A stretch of 64,000 nucleotides of DNA from CAVQUE01 sp046290435 (GCA_046290435.1 JBKAGO010000037.1:105810-169809), one strand, 5' to 3'; counted from the first letter of the stretch, positions 26,804 to 36,916 are shown. Notes: generated by a model not told the origin, from the letters alone. Translations and numbers: made by a program.

Positions 26804-28297
26804 ATGACCAACCGCCGGCCGAACATCGTGTTCGTGTTGACCGACGACCATGGCGCCCACGCCATCAGCGCCTACGGGTCGGTGATCAACCAGACGCCGC
26901 GCATCGACGAGATCGCCGCCACCGGCCGGCGCTTCGACAACTGCTTCGTCACCAACTCGCTGTGCACGCCGTCGCGGGCCGCGATCCTCACCGGCACCTA
27001 CAGCCACGTCAACGGGGTGTATTCGCTGTTCACGCCGATCGACGCGTCGCAGCCGACGTTCGTGTCGGCGCTGCGCGAGGCGGGCTATCGCACCGCCATG
27101 ATCGGCAAGTGGCACATGGGCCACGGCGAGGGGCACGACCCGCAGGGCTTCGACCACTGGGAGGTCCTCCCCGGCCAGGGCGACTACTGGAACCCCACGT
27201 TCATCGGCGCCGAGGGTCGGCGTGTCATCGAGGGCTACGCCACCGACATCATCACCGACCTGGCCATCGCCTGGGTCGAGGCGCTCGACGGCGACGACCC
27301 CTGGTGCGTGCTCGTGTGGCACAAGGCGCCCCATCGCCCGTGGGAGCCCAAGCCCGAACACCGCGCCCTCTACGAGGACCCGCGGCCGGTGCCTGCCACG
27401 TTCTGGGACGAGCACTCGAACCGCAGCGCGTCGGTGCGCCGCACGGCGATGCGCGTCGCCGATCACCTGAACCTCGAGGACCTGAAGGAGCCCCCGCCCG
27501 AGGGGCTGTCGTACGAGGACCAGGCGCTGTGGAAGTACCAGCGGTACATGCGTGACTACCTGGCGTGTGTGCACTCCGTCGACGACAACGTCGGACGCCT
27601 GCTCGACTGGCTCGACCAGCGTGGCGACCGCGACGACACGATGGTCGTGTACTCGTCCGATCAGGGCTTCTTCCTGGGCGACCACGGGTGGTTCGACAAG
27701 CGGCTGATGTTCGAGGAGTCGCTGCGGATGCCGTTCGTGTTGTCGTACCCCCGCCGGGTCGCACCGGGCGATCCGGTCGACGCCATCGTCAGCAACGTCG
27801 ACATGGCCCAGACGATCCTCGACGCCGCAGGTGTCGAACCCCACGACCGCATGCAGGGCCGCAGCTTCTGGCCCGAACTGGCGGCCGGCGAGCCCGCGAC
27901 CGACCCGGCCGCCGGCGTCTACTACCGGTACTGGGAGAACGACGACTGGATCCACAAGGCCCCGGCCCACTACGGCTGGCGCACCGAGCGCTACAAGCTC
28001 ATCTACTACTACAACGACGGTTTCGGCCTGCCCTTCACCGGCCCGTTCACCTACGCGCCCGAATGGGAGCTGTACGACCTGGCCACCGACCCCGACGAGC
28101 TGGTCGACGTGTACGACGACCCGGCCTACGCAGAGGTGCGCGAACAGCTGAAGGCGGCGATGTGGCGCGAGCAGTCCCGCCTCGGCGATGCGCCGCACCC
28201 CAGCCAGCCGGTACCGCCCGGTTGCGAGGACGTCGAGGTCGCCACGATGGGAAAGCTGCCGCGCTACCGCTGGCTGAACATGGGCCCCATGGGCTGA
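26804..28297 (+). CDS. Type I sulfatase
   Basis: A 497-residue sulfatase of the alkaline phosphatase superfamily. Metal-binding Asp14/Asp15 are in LTDDHG; the formylglycine precursor is Cys54 in LCTPSRAAILTG, the canonical CxPSR site; GKWHMGH and SSDQGFFLGDHGWFDK complete the active site. It hydrolyses sulfate esters. No signal peptide is seen, so it appears cytoplasmic. ATG 26804 is preferred to ATG 26780 because the conserved strand begins directly after it. No sulfatase-maturing enzyme lies in the window. Confidence 0.92.
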   Translation: MTNRRPNIVFVLTDDHGAHAISAYGSVINQTPRIDEIAATGRRFDNCFVTNSLCTPSRAAILTGTYSHVNGVYSLFTPIDASQPTFVSALREAGYRTAMIGKWHMGHGEGHDPQGFDHWEVLPGQGDYWNPTFIGAEGRRVIEGYATDIITDLAIAWVEALDGDDPWCVLVWHKAPHRPWEPKPEHRALYEDPRPVPATFWDEHSNRSASVRRTAMRVADHLNLEDLKEPPPEGLSYEDQALWKYQRYMRDYLACVHSVDDNVGRLLDWLDQRGDRDDTMVVYSSDQGFFLGDHGWFDKRLMFEESLRMPFVLSYPRRVAPGDPVDAIVSNVDMAQTILDAAGVEPHDRMQGRSFWPELAAGEPATDPAAGVYYRYWENDDWIHKAPAHYGWRTERYKLIYYYNDGFGLPFTGPFTYAPEWELYDLATDPDELVDVYDDPAYAEVREQLKAAMWREQSRLGDAPHPSQPVPPGCEDVEVATMGKLPRYRWLNMGPMG

Positions 28298-28374
28298 CGC
28301 GGACCCTGCTCCTCGCGCTTGCGCGTCGGCGACGGCGATGGTTGCGGGTCGATCAGGACGGGTAGGCACGTGCC

Positions 28375-29079
28375 ATGGGAGCGAGAGGTGTCGCCATCGT
28401 CGGGGCCGCCGCAGCGGCGATCGCCGCGTACGAGCAGCGGGTGAAGCCGTGGCAGGAGAGCTGGGGCGCGAGCGACGAAGAGCTGGCGATGGTGCTGCCC
28501 GGCGACGAGCATCTCGCCGAGCCCGCCGACCAGACGACCCGGGCGATCACCATCGACGCACCGCGCGAGGCCGTGTGGCCGTGGCTGGTGCAGATGGGCG
28601 CGGACCGGGCCGGCTTCTACACCTACGACGCACTCGAGAACGCGTTCGGTCTCGGCATCCACAGCGCCGACGACATCGTCGAGGGGTGGCAGGATCTCGC
28701 GGTCGGCGACATCGTCTACGGCGACCGCCGCCGCACCGGCGGCTGGATCGTGGTCGAACTCCGCCCGGCCGAGTCGCTGGTGATGATGGTCGCGAACCTC
28801 GAGCAGGGCCGTCCGTTGCGTCGCGACGAGCAGCTCGGATGGGAGTTCCTCTGGAACTTCGCGCTCCTCGACACGCCCGACGGTGCCACGCGCCTGGTTG
28901 TGCGCGAACGGGTGGCGTTCGACAGCACCCGGACCCGCTTGGCGATGGCCCCGGTGGGGCTGACCAGCTTCGTGATGACGCGCGGCATGCTGCGTGGGAT
29001 CAAGGCGCGGGTCGAGTCGCACCGGCCGCAGGTCATCGACCTGCGCAAGCTGCGAGCAGCGCTCGTGCCGGTCCCTTGA
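28375..29079 (+). CDS. SRPBCC-family protein with N-terminal membrane segment
   Basis: A 234-residue protein. A short hydrophobic segment (residues 4-19) precedes an SRPBCC/polyketide-cyclase-like domain (TTRAITIDAPREAVWPWLVQMG ... GWEFLWNFALLDTPDGATRLVVRE). Such helix-grip folds bind hydrophobic ligands; no specific function can be assigned. It is 77 bases downstream of the sulfatase gene, and the two may be co-transcribed. Confidence 0.75.
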   Translation: MGARGVAIVGAAAAAIAAYEQRVKPWQESWGASDEELAMVLPGDEHLAEPADQTTRAITIDAPREAVWPWLVQMGADRAGFYTYDALENAFGLGIHSADDIVEGWQDLAVGDIVYGDRRRTGGWIVVELRPAESLVMMVANLEQGRPLRRDEQLGWEFLWNFALLDTPDGATRLVVRERVAFDSTRTRLAMAPVGLTSFVMTRGMLRGIKARVESHRPQVIDLRKLRAALVPVP

Positions 29080-29177
29080 CGCTTCCGGCCGTCTGACTGC
29101 ACAGCCTGACACCAACCGCTGGGGTCTCGCCGGCCTCCTGTCGACGCTGCCTCGACCGACCTCCGCTGCGGGCCGGT

Positions 29178-29648
29178 TCAGTGCATGGCCGGCTCGTCGT
29201 ACAGGAGACGCCGGAGCGCGGATCGCGATGCCAGCAGGGCCACCACGAGGCCGGTCACGGAGATGAACCCACCCAGGCTGACCGAATCGCCGAAGACCAG
29301 GTCGACCAGTTCGAGGACGACCAGCTTGCTCCCGGCAGCGACGCCCCACAACGACAGCGCGGCGACGATGCGCCCTCGCCTGGTGGTCGCCGACCGGAAC
29401 CGCTTCACGACCCTTGCCTTGAGGAGGATGACCAGCTCCAACGAGACCTTGAGCAGGACGGCGGTGAGCAGCGAGAGGCTGAAGCCTTCGCTGATGACCG
29501 ATGGCACGTACTCGATCGCGAGGTTGAGGACGACCACGTAGACGAAGACGTCGATGACATCGGCCGGGCGGGCGCGCATCCACCTCCGCACGGGGCCGCG
29601 TGGATGACGGGCCTCGCCGTCGGCGTGGGGTTCCAGCTCGGTCGACAC
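29178..29648 (-). CDS. Small integral membrane protein, unknown function
   Basis: About 156 residues with four predicted membrane segments (VIDVFVYVVVLNLAIEY; LLTAVLLKVSLELVILL; LSLWGVAAGSKLVVLELV; ISVTGLVVALLAS) and a basic cytoplasmic loop KARVVKRFRSATTRRGR. I do not recognise the family. GTG 29648 is chosen because frames further upstream run into the palindromic repeat element. No Shine-Dalgarno is evident. Confidence 0.6.
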   Translation of the reverse strand: MSTELEPHADGEARHPRGPVRRWMRARPADVIDVFVYVVVLNLAIEYVPSVISEGFSLSLLTAVLLKVSLELVILLKARVVKRFRSATTRRGRIVAALSLWGVAAGSKLVVLELVDLVFGDSVSLGGFISVTGLVVALLASRSALRRLLYDEPAMH

Positions 29649-29753
29649 GGACAGATCTTGACCGAAACCGCGAACCGCTGGGGTGGGTTCCGGATGACCG
29701 GGACCGAGTCGCACGCTCCGCCAACTCGTACCGGCCTCCCAGGTCCGAAGGCT

Positions 29754-29861
29754 GGAGGTCCGCGAACCGCTGGGGTCAAGTCGTACTTTCAACCAACTCG
29801 GCACGCGGCGGCCTCCCGGCTCGACGACCCGGAGTTGGTTGAAAGTACGACTTGACCCCAG
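29754..29861. repeat. REPIN-like palindromic element
   Basis: A perfect 30-base inverted repeat: left arm 29770-29799 (starting CTGGGGTCAAGTCGTAC), right arm 29832-29861, loop of 32 bases. The arm start TGGGGTCAAGTC resembles the GGGGTCAGGTCTTG-type ends of REP elements mobilised by Y1 (RAYT) transposases. Solo relatives of the flank, ACCGCTGGGGT, occur also at about 29116 and 29675, so it is a member of a repeat family scattered in this 750-base stretch. No transposase is encoded nearby. It separates the small membrane protein from the AAA+ ATPase and could also end transcription. Confidence 0.65.
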
Positions 29862-29922
29862 CCATGCCCTGCCCAGCCGCCACCACGGTCGGGGCCGCGT
29901 TCCGCCGTCGGCCCGACCTCCG

Positions 29923-31068
29923 TCAACCCATGGCGCGGCGGACGTAGCGGTCGAAGTGGGGGATGGCGAACTCGACCCAGCCGTAGCGGGGCGAATAGAC
30001 GACGCCCTCGCCGAGGAGCCGGTCGCGCAGCGCGCCCACCTGGCTGGTGGTCCTGTCCATGGCCTTGGCGACCTCGCCGCTGCGGTGCGGGCCCGGTCCG
30101 AGGGATGCGAGCGCCTCCACGTACGCGACCTCCGAGGCCGGGATGCGTGCGATGCGCGCCGCGAAGAACGAGGAGTCGAGCGCGTGGTCGGCGTGCGGTG
30201 CGGCCCGGTCGACGTCGGCGGCGGAGATCGGCTCGTCGACCGCGACGTTCCAGGTGTGGAAGGCCCAGGTCTGCACGAAGAAGGGGAATCCGTCGGAGCG
30301 GTCGACGATGGCCTCGATGGCGTCGGGCGCCCACGTCACCCCCATCGCGGTCGCCGGATCGGCGACGGCCCGCCCGACCTGATCCGGCGTCAGGGCGCCG
30401 AGGTCGGCAACGGTGAACATCCGCTCGGCATAGGTCGCGGCCTTGGCGACATCGCCCACCAGATCGGGAAGCCCGGCGAGCACGCACGCCAGCGGCAGTG
30501 CGTCCTGCCCACAGCGGTGGACGCCGGCCAGGAGTCGGCGCAGGTCGTCGCGGCCGAGCATCTGCGCCTCGTCGAGGGCGATCATGACCCCGATGTCGTG
30601 GTCGGCCGCAGCGATGGCCACATCGACGACGACGTCGGCGAGGGACTCGCGGTCCGGCGTGACGGCGCCCCGCTCGAGGGAGACGCCCGAGCCCGCAAGC
30701 GTCAGCGAGACCGATTCGATCGACCGCATCGCCCGCCCCACCTTGGTCCCTCCGTCGAGGTCCTCGAGGATCCGACGCATCTGACGGAGGAGACTGCGAA
30801 GGGTGTCGTCGCCGCCGACAGCCTCGAGACGCACGACGCGGTAGCCCGCGTGCTGCCCAACGGATGCAAGCGTCCCGAGCAGGACGGTCTTGCCGACCCC
30901 CCGCAGCCCGGTGATGAGCTGATGCTGACTCGCCCTCCCGATCCGTAGCCGCTGGAGCGCGATGTCCACGCCTTCGATGACCGCGTCGCGACCGACCAAC
31001 GCCGGCGGCGGGGTCCCCGCACCGGGCGCGTACGGATTCGCAACCGGATCGTAGAGTTCTATCGACAT
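29923..31068 (-). CDS. Solitary AAA+ ATPase with C-terminal winged helix (Orc1/Cdc6-like ATPase group)
   Basis: A 381-residue ATPase. Walker A is GLRGVGKT (about residues 53-60) and Walker B is GVMIALDEAQ (about 160-169), followed by sensor regions and a C-terminal winged helix (PHRSGEVAKAMDRTTSQVGALRDRLLGEG). It belongs to the archaeal-ATPase/AAA_16-like group found as single genes in actinobacteria. Its role is unknown; the winged helix suggests DNA binding or self-regulation. A palindrome lies eight bases upstream of its start. Confidence 0.8.
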   Translation of the reverse strand: MSIELYDPVANPYAPGAGTPPPALVGRDAVIEGVDIALQRLRIGRASQHQLITGLRGVGKTVLLGTLASVGQHAGYRVVRLEAVGGDDTLRSLLRQMRRILEDLDGGTKVGRAMRSIESVSLTLAGSGVSLERGAVTPDRESLADVVVDVAIAAADHDIGVMIALDEAQMLGRDDLRRLLAGVHRCGQDALPLACVLAGLPDLVGDVAKAATYAERMFTVADLGALTPDQVGRAVADPATAMGVTWAPDAIEAIVDRSDGFPFFVQTWAFHTWNVAVDEPISAADVDRAAPHADHALDSSFFAARIARIPASEVAYVEALASLGPGPHRSGEVAKAMDRTTSQVGALRDRLLGEGVVYSPRYGWVEFAIPHFDRYVRRAMG

Positions 31069-31075
31069 GCCGTGA

Positions 31076-31096
31076 GTTTAACAGTTATCGTTAAAC
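31076..31096. promoter_or_regulatory. Inverted repeat upstream of AAA+ gene
   Basis: GTTTAAC (31076-31082) and GTTAAAC (31090-31096) form a perfect seven-base dyad with a seven-base spacer, in an unusually AT-rich patch eight bases upstream of the ATPase start. It is a likely autoregulatory operator, as the ATPase carries its own winged helix. Confidence 0.55.
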
Positions 31097-31122
31097 CATG
31101 GGCAAAGGGGGCATACTCCCGC

Positions 31123-31968
31123 TCAGGACGCCGACGTCCCTGCAGATCGGGTCAGGCCCCGCAGCGACAACCACCCGAACACGGCGGTGATCGCCAGCGT
31201 CCAGGCGAGGGCGCCCGCCAGCGGCCACAGGATCTCGCCGCCACCGGAGAGGCGTTGCAGCATCAGCATCATCAGCGACGACGGCGACGCTTCCACCACC
31301 GGCTGCACCCAACCGGGGAAGGCCTCGACGGGAACCATGCCGTGGGAGAGGAACAACAGGATCAGGAACAGCGCCGACACCGGCGGGACCACCGCCTCCA
31401 TCGACGAGCCCCGGGTCGCCAGGGCGAAGCCGATCCAACCGAAGCAGGCACCACACACGGTTGCCACGACGAAGAACGCCAGGGCACGCCCCACGCCCGC
31501 CTCGAAGCGGAACCCGAACGCGAACCCCAGGGCCACGAGGCAGATCGCCGTGACGAGCACCCGCACGTGCTCCGATGCCGAGCGGGCGAGCAGCAGTGCG
31601 GTGAAGCCCCGGGTGCCGTCACCGCCGCCCACGGGCGCGAGGCGGAGCCGGTCGAAGAACCCGCTGCGCCGGTCCTCGAAGAGGCCACCCACCGCGCCGA
31701 GCGACCCGAACGCCGCGCCGCTGATGACCAGCGCCGGCGTGATGCGCTGGACGTAGGACTGGCCGTCGACAGCCTCGACCGCACTGCCGAACACGGCCAG
31801 CAGGACCATCAGCAGCACCGCCGGGAAGACGACGGACTGCACGGTCGTGGCCGGTGTGGCGCGGGCTCGCAGGAGGTCGCGCCGGGCGAGCGTACGGGTG
31901 GCGGCGAAGACGGAGACGCCCGACGGCGGAGCGGTGGCCGCTGCGGCTCCGGCGTCCACGGCGGTCAT
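31123..31968 (-). CDS. ABC-2 type permease, DrrB-like
   Basis: A 281-residue ABC-2 membrane subunit with six predicted segments and the family region near SPSSLMMLMLQRLSGGGEILWPL. It follows a second ABC-2 permease with an ATGA overlap and GGGAGG five bases before its ATG. Together with that permease and the DrrA-like ATPase it forms a three-gene exporter, probably moving a lipophilic compound outward. The gene order ATPase-permease-permease and an iron box at the operon head suggest export of an iron-related metabolite. Confidence 0.88.
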   Translation of the reverse strand: MTAVDAGAAAATAPPSGVSVFAATRTLARRDLLRARATPATTVQSVVFPAVLLMVLLAVFGSAVEAVDGQSYVQRITPALVISGAAFGSLGAVGGLFEDRRSGFFDRLRLAPVGGGDGTRGFTALLLARSASEHVRVLVTAICLVALGFAFGFRFEAGVGRALAFFVVATVCGACFGWIGFALATRGSSMEAVVPPVSALFLILLFLSHGMVPVEAFPGWVQPVVEASPSSLMMLMLQRLSGGGEILWPLAGALAWTLAITAVFGWLSLRGLTRSAGTSAS

Positions 31969-32788
31969 GTCGACCTCCCGGCGGCCCACGCTGCGAGGGG
32001 GACGAAGACGATCGCGAGGCCGATCATCCACCCGACCCACCAGGTGAAGGGTTCGAGCGTCGGACCGCCCACGACGAGGGCCCGCAGCAGATCGATGGTG
32101 CGGGTGACGGGTTGGTGTTCGACGAAGCCCTGGAGCCAGCCGGGGAAGTCCTCGACGGGGGCGAAGCCGTTGGAGAGCATGAGCAGCGGCAGGTAGGGCA
32201 CGCTGGCGATCGACGCGGCGGCGTCGGGGGTCGCGGCGCGGAGGCCGATCATGCCCATGCCGACCGACACGACGGCGGCGAACACCAGCGCCACGAGCAC
32301 GAAGCCCACGACGGCGGGCACACCGGCACGGAATCGCAGGCCGGCGATGACACCCACGATCACCAGCACCACGACCGAGACCGTGGCCCGGCTGACGTCG
32401 CCGACGCTGCGGGCCAGGATCGGTGCGGCCCCGTGGATCGGCAGCGAGCGGAAGCGGCCCGACATGCCGGCGACGCGGTCGGCGGCCACGTAGTACGCCG
32501 AGGCCATGGCGGTGAAGAACATCGCCTGCACGACCACCGTCGCCGGCAGCAACTGGGCGTAGTCGAAGCCCCGGGCCGTCATGATGCGCCGCATCACCAG
32601 GTTGAACAGCACGAAGAACACGATCGGGAAGACGATCGCGCCGACGATCGAGGCCGGGTTGCGGGTCCATCCCGAGACGGCGCGAGCGCCGAGAACCGAC
32701 ACGTCGCGCCGCAGGTTCGGGCGGGTCGTCGCCGGTGGCGCCGTCACGCCGTCGACGGTGGTGGTGGCGGCAGTGGCGTCGCCCGGCG

Positions 32789-32792
<4 letters not shown>
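31965..32792 (-). CDS. ABC-2 type permease, DrrB-like
   Basis: A 275-residue ABC-2 permease with six segments (VGAIVFPIVFFVLFNLVMRR at the first) and the ABC-2 motif MLSNGFAPVEDFPGWLQGFVEHQPVTRTID. It overlaps both the upstream ATPase gene and the downstream paralogous permease by four bases, so the three are one translationally coupled unit. The two permeases share the FPGW motif and probably form a heterodimer. Confidence 0.9.
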
Positions 32793-33727
<935 letters not shown>

Positions 33728-33748
33728 GAGAGATCCCGTGCAGTCATA

Positions 33749-33764
33749 AGAGGTATACCTAACA
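33749..33764. promoter_or_regulatory. Iron box at exporter promoter
   Basis: The ten-base perfect palindrome AGGTATACCT (33751-33760), extended to TTAGGTATACCTCT on the minus strand, matches the DtxR/IdeR core. It lies 22 bases upstream of the DrrA-like start and beside a TetR-type palindrome, so the exporter may answer to both iron and a ligand. Confidence 0.65.
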
Positions 33765-33769
33765 CATTG

Positions 33770-33786
33770 GTTGTACGCCGTGCAAC
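33770..33786. promoter_or_regulatory. Candidate TetR operator
   Basis: GTTGTACGCCGTGCAAC is a near-perfect palindrome (one mismatched pair besides the centre) between the divergent DrrA-like and TetR genes, 48 bases upstream of the tetR start. It is the best candidate for the TetR binding site. Confidence 0.6.
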
Positions 33787-33834
33787 AGTGTCGTGCCGAG
33801 GGAGACGCATCACCTCGAGAGATAGCGTGCCCCC

Positions 33835-34494
33835 ATGCCAGCGAAGGGCTCGAGCAAGGGCCACTCCCCGGAGTCACTCACCGAGCTCGCCGTGGCCATG
33901 ACGCGCGAGGTCGGCCTCGACGGTCTGACCGTGCGGGCGCTGGCCCGGCAGGCCGACGTGTTCCCCGCCGTCGTGTATCACCACCTCGGCGACCTCGAGG
34001 CAGTGCGCCACGCCGTCGCCGACGCAGTCGTCGGCACCATCGAACTGCCCACGGCGCCCACGGCGCCGGACCGGTGGCGCGCATGGCTCGTCGAGGCAGC
34101 CGAGCAGGGCTACCGGACGCTGTCGGCCTACCAGGGCGTCTACCCCTTCATCGCCCGGTCGGGACCGTCACGACCGAACCAGGTGCGCGTCATCGACACC
34201 GTGATGCAGGTCCTGCTCGATGCCGGGCTCGACGACGAGGACGCGGCCTACTGCTACAACGCATTCATCTCCCACGTGGGGGGCTCGGCCGACCTCGCCG
34301 CCCTCTTCGACCTCCTGGTTCCCGGCGGGGGTGAGGTCAGGGCCGACTTCGAGCAGCGTCTCCGCAATGTCGCAGCGCTGTACCCCGGCGTCGCTGCGGC
34401 CCTCCCTCATTTCGTGGCCTGGGACCACGGCCGGGCGTTCCGGTACACGCTGGATCTGTTGCTCGATGGCATCACCGCCCGTATCGGGCGCTGA
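33835..34494 (+). CDS. TetR-family transcriptional regulator
   Basis: A 219-residue TetR protein; the helix-turn-helix is at about 15-55 (LTVRALARQADVFPAVVYHHL). Its C-terminal domain (AYQGVYPFIARSGPSRPNQV ... DEDAAYCYNAFISHVGGSADL) has the TetR_C pattern of actinobacterial members. It diverges from the DrrAB-like exporter and probably controls it through the palindrome at 33770-33786. Its + orientation also places it upstream of the siderophore operon, with a 221-base gap. Confidence 0.88.
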   Translation: MPAKGSSKGHSPESLTELAVAMTREVGLDGLTVRALARQADVFPAVVYHHLGDLEAVRHAVADAVVGTIELPTAPTAPDRWRAWLVEAAEQGYRTLSAYQGVYPFIARSGPSRPNQVRVIDTVMQVLLDAGLDDEDAAYCYNAFISHVGGSADLAALFDLLVPGGGEVRADFEQRLRNVAALYPGVAAALPHFVAWDHGRAFRYTLDLLLDGITARIGR

Positions 34495-34514
34495 CCTCGA
34501 GGAACCGCTGCTCC

Positions 34515-34545
34515 TTACCCAGATCAGTTAGGCGAACTTTACTAC
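34515..34545 (+). promoter_or_regulatory. Iron-box promoter of siderophore import operon
   Basis: TTACCC (34515-34520), spacer, and TTACTA/TACTAC (34539-34545). GTTAGGCGAACTTTAC (34527-34542) is a degenerate iron box; its distance from the -35 equals that at 23071-23098. The leader to the ATG at 34716 is about 165 bases, long enough for further control, but I see no riboswitch fold in it. Confidence 0.6.
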
Positions 34546-34715
34546 CGGGCACGGTTCGTGCTAGAAGTCAGGGCTACGACACGCGCCGTCCGAGCGCGTC
34601 GACCCCCAGATGACGCGACCCGCTCAGAGAACACCGTGACCCCTGTTGCCAACACGCAGGCCGCGCAGGCCTGCCGAGCACCGATCCGCACCCCGGCGCC
34701 GCATCGGCCGATCCG

Positions 34716-35768
34716 ATGACCGCCTCGCTCCTGCGCGTTCTCGCCCCGGCCATCATCGCCCTGGCCGTCCTCCTCGCCGGCTGCGGCGGATCCGACAGCG
34801 GCGCCGACTCGACCGACGCCACCCAGGCCGCCGACGCAACCGGGGCCGCCGACGAATCGACGAGCGAACGCGCCGACGCGGACCCCGCGACCGAGGACAC
34901 CGGGGCCGAGCAAACCGACGACGAGCAAACCGGGACCGAGGACACCGGCGACGAGAGCTCCGCCGAGCCCGCCGGCACCGACCACGGGCGCGTCGTCGCC
35001 ATCGGCGAAGAGTTCCTGCTCGCCGATCTCCTGGCGTTGGGCGTCGTGCCCGTCGCCAGCTCGGCCACCGTTCCCGACGCCGGCTTCAGTGGTATCGACG
35101 CCGCCGCCACCGAAGGCATCGAGGTCCTGCCCATGGTGGGACTGAGCATCGAACAGGTCGCAGCGTTGCAGCCCGACACCGTCGTCACGATCGAGTTCGT
35201 GGTCGACCAGATCGGCGCCGACATCGCCGAGGGCCTCGGCAACCTCGTCGTCGTGCCCGATGGGCTGTCCACCGAGGACCAGATCGCCACCCTCGGCGAG
35301 CTGCTCGACCGCGAGGCCGAGGCCGCCGCCGTCCTCGACGATCTCGAGCAGGCCCGCACCGATGCCGCCGACGCGATCGGCGACGGCTGCGTCGTGTCGC
35401 TCGCATCGATCTTCCCGGGACCGTCGGTGGCCGCCTGGGTCGAAGCGATCGGTCCGCTCCCACGCGGTGTCGTCGACGCCGGTTGCACGCTCGACCCCGA
35501 CGTGTCCGCGGCCGACGCCGACTCCAACGGCCGAGCGTTCCTCTCACTCGAGGAGCTCGAGCTGCTCGACGCGCCGACCATCGTGCTGCTGCAGTCCTCG
35601 GCCGTCGAAGGCGAGGACGACGCTGTCACCGACATCGCCGCCAATCCGCTGTGGCAGACCCTGCCGGCCGTCCAGGCCGATCGGGTCATCGTCCTCGACC
35701 GCCTCGGCTACCCGGGTGTCAGCGGTCAGATCCGCTTCCTCGCCGAGCTGACCGCAGCCATCGGCTGA
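34716..35768 (+). CDS. Siderophore ABC transporter substrate-binding lipoprotein
   Basis: A 350-residue FecB/FhuD-type protein. Lipobox VLLAGCGG, then an acidic Thr/Asp/Glu linker to about 88, then the binding domain (VVAIGEEFLLADLLALGVVPVA ... LQPDTVVTIEFV). It heads the only gene run in the window that has FecCD permeases, so it is the cognate binding protein of that importer. The intermediate block lacks the usual P-x-R-I/V strand, starting directly at GRVVAIG. Confidence 0.9.
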   Translation: MTASLLRVLAPAIIALAVLLAGCGGSDSGADSTDATQAADATGAADESTSERADADPATEDTGAEQTDDEQTGTEDTGDESSAEPAGTDHGRVVAIGEEFLLADLLALGVVPVASSATVPDAGFSGIDAAATEGIEVLPMVGLSIEQVAALQPDTVVTIEFVVDQIGADIAEGLGNLVVVPDGLSTEDQIATLGELLDREAEAAAVLDDLEQARTDAADAIGDGCVVSLASIFPGPSVAAWVEAIGPLPRGVVDAGCTLDPDVSAADADSNGRAFLSLEELELLDAPTIVLLQSSAVEGEDDAVTDIAANPLWQTLPAVQADRVIVLDRLGYPGVSGQIRFLAELTAAIG

Positions 35769-35794
35769 ACACACCTACGAGCCCGCCATCCATC

Positions 35795-36916
35795 GTGACC
35801 ACGACCGACACCGGCGCAACCACGAGCCAACCCGTCGATGCCGCGAGCGGCGCCACGGGCGCCTCGTCCAGCGGGCCACCAGGTACCAGGCGTTCCGGCT
35901 CGCAGGTGTACCGCAGCTCGATCCGGCGACGACTGATCGGCGTCGTACTGCTCGCGGGCGCGCTGGTGGTGTGCGCGCTGTTCTCCATCGCCGTCGGGGC
36001 CAAGCCGATCCCGATCGGCACCGTCATCGATGCGGTGTTCGCCTACGACACCGAGGTCACCGACCATCTGATCGTGCGGGAGCTGCGTGCGCCCCGGACG
36101 CTCACCGGCATCGCCGTCGGCGCCGCGCTCGGCGTCGCCGGCGCACTCATGCAAGGCGTCACCCGCAACCCCCTCGCCGACCCGGGCCTGCTGGGTGTCA
36201 ACGCCGGCGCCGCGTTCGCCGTGGTCCTGGCCATCTGGGCCTTCGGGCTGACCTCGATCGACTCCCTCGTCTGGTTCGCGTTCGTCGGCGCGGGCATCGC
36301 CTCGGTCGTCGTCTACGCGCTCGGGTCCATGGGCCGGGGCGGAGCCACGCCCATCCGCCTGGCGCTCGCCGGGGCCGCGCTGTCGGCGTTGCTCGGTTCG
36401 CTCACCGGTGCGGTGACGCTGCTCGACCAGGCCACCCTCGACCAGTTCCGGTTCTGGGCGGTCGGCTCGCTCGCCGGCCGGGACCTCGACGTCGTCACCC
36501 AGATGACCCCCTTCGTCGTGGTCGGACTCCTGGTCGCCATCGCGGTCACCCGGCCCCTCAACGCCCTGGCACTGGGCGAGGACGCCGCCCGCGCCCTCGG
36601 CACCCGCGTCGGGGCCACCCGGTTCGCGGCGGCCATCGCGGTCACCCTGCTGTGCGGCGCAGCGGTCGCAGCCACCGGACCGATCGGGTTCGTGGGGCTC
36701 GTGGTCCCCCACGCGGTGCGGGCGTGGTTCGGTCCCGATCAGCGCTGGCTGGTTCCGGCGTGCGGGCTCGCCGGGCCGGTCCTGTTGCTCGCCTGTGACA
36801 TCGTCGGACGGATCATCGCCCGTCCCGGCGAGGTGCAGGTCGGCATCATGACCGCCGCCATCGGCGGCCCGGCCTTCGTCATCCTCGTGCGCCGCACCCG
36901 GATGGCCCAGCTGTGA
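35795..36916 (+). CDS. FecCD-type siderophore permease
   Basis: A 373-residue FecCD/BtuC-family permease with about nine membrane segments. Family motifs are plain: RELRAPRTLTGIAVGAALGVAGALMQ (split in two: RELRAPRTL, GAALGVAGALMQGV), RNPLADPGLLGVNAGA, and GPIGFVGLVVPHAVR. The start is GTG 35795. Its stop overlaps the GTG of the second permease. It forms the channel for ferric siderophore with the next gene. Confidence 0.95.
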   Translation: MTTTDTGATTSQPVDAASGATGASSSGPPGTRRSGSQVYRSSIRRRLIGVVLLAGALVVCALFSIAVGAKPIPIGTVIDAVFAYDTEVTDHLIVRELRAPRTLTGIAVGAALGVAGALMQGVTRNPLADPGLLGVNAGAAFAVVLAIWAFGLTSIDSLVWFAFVGAGIASVVVYALGSMGRGGATPIRLALAGAALSALLGSLTGAVTLLDQATLDQFRFWAVGSLAGRDLDVVTQMTPFVVVGLLVAIAVTRPLNALALGEDAARALGTRVGATRFAAAIAVTLLCGAAVAATGPIGFVGLVVPHAVRAWFGPDQRWLVPACGLAGPVLLLACDIVGRIIARPGEVQVGIMTAAIGGPAFVILVRRTRMAQL

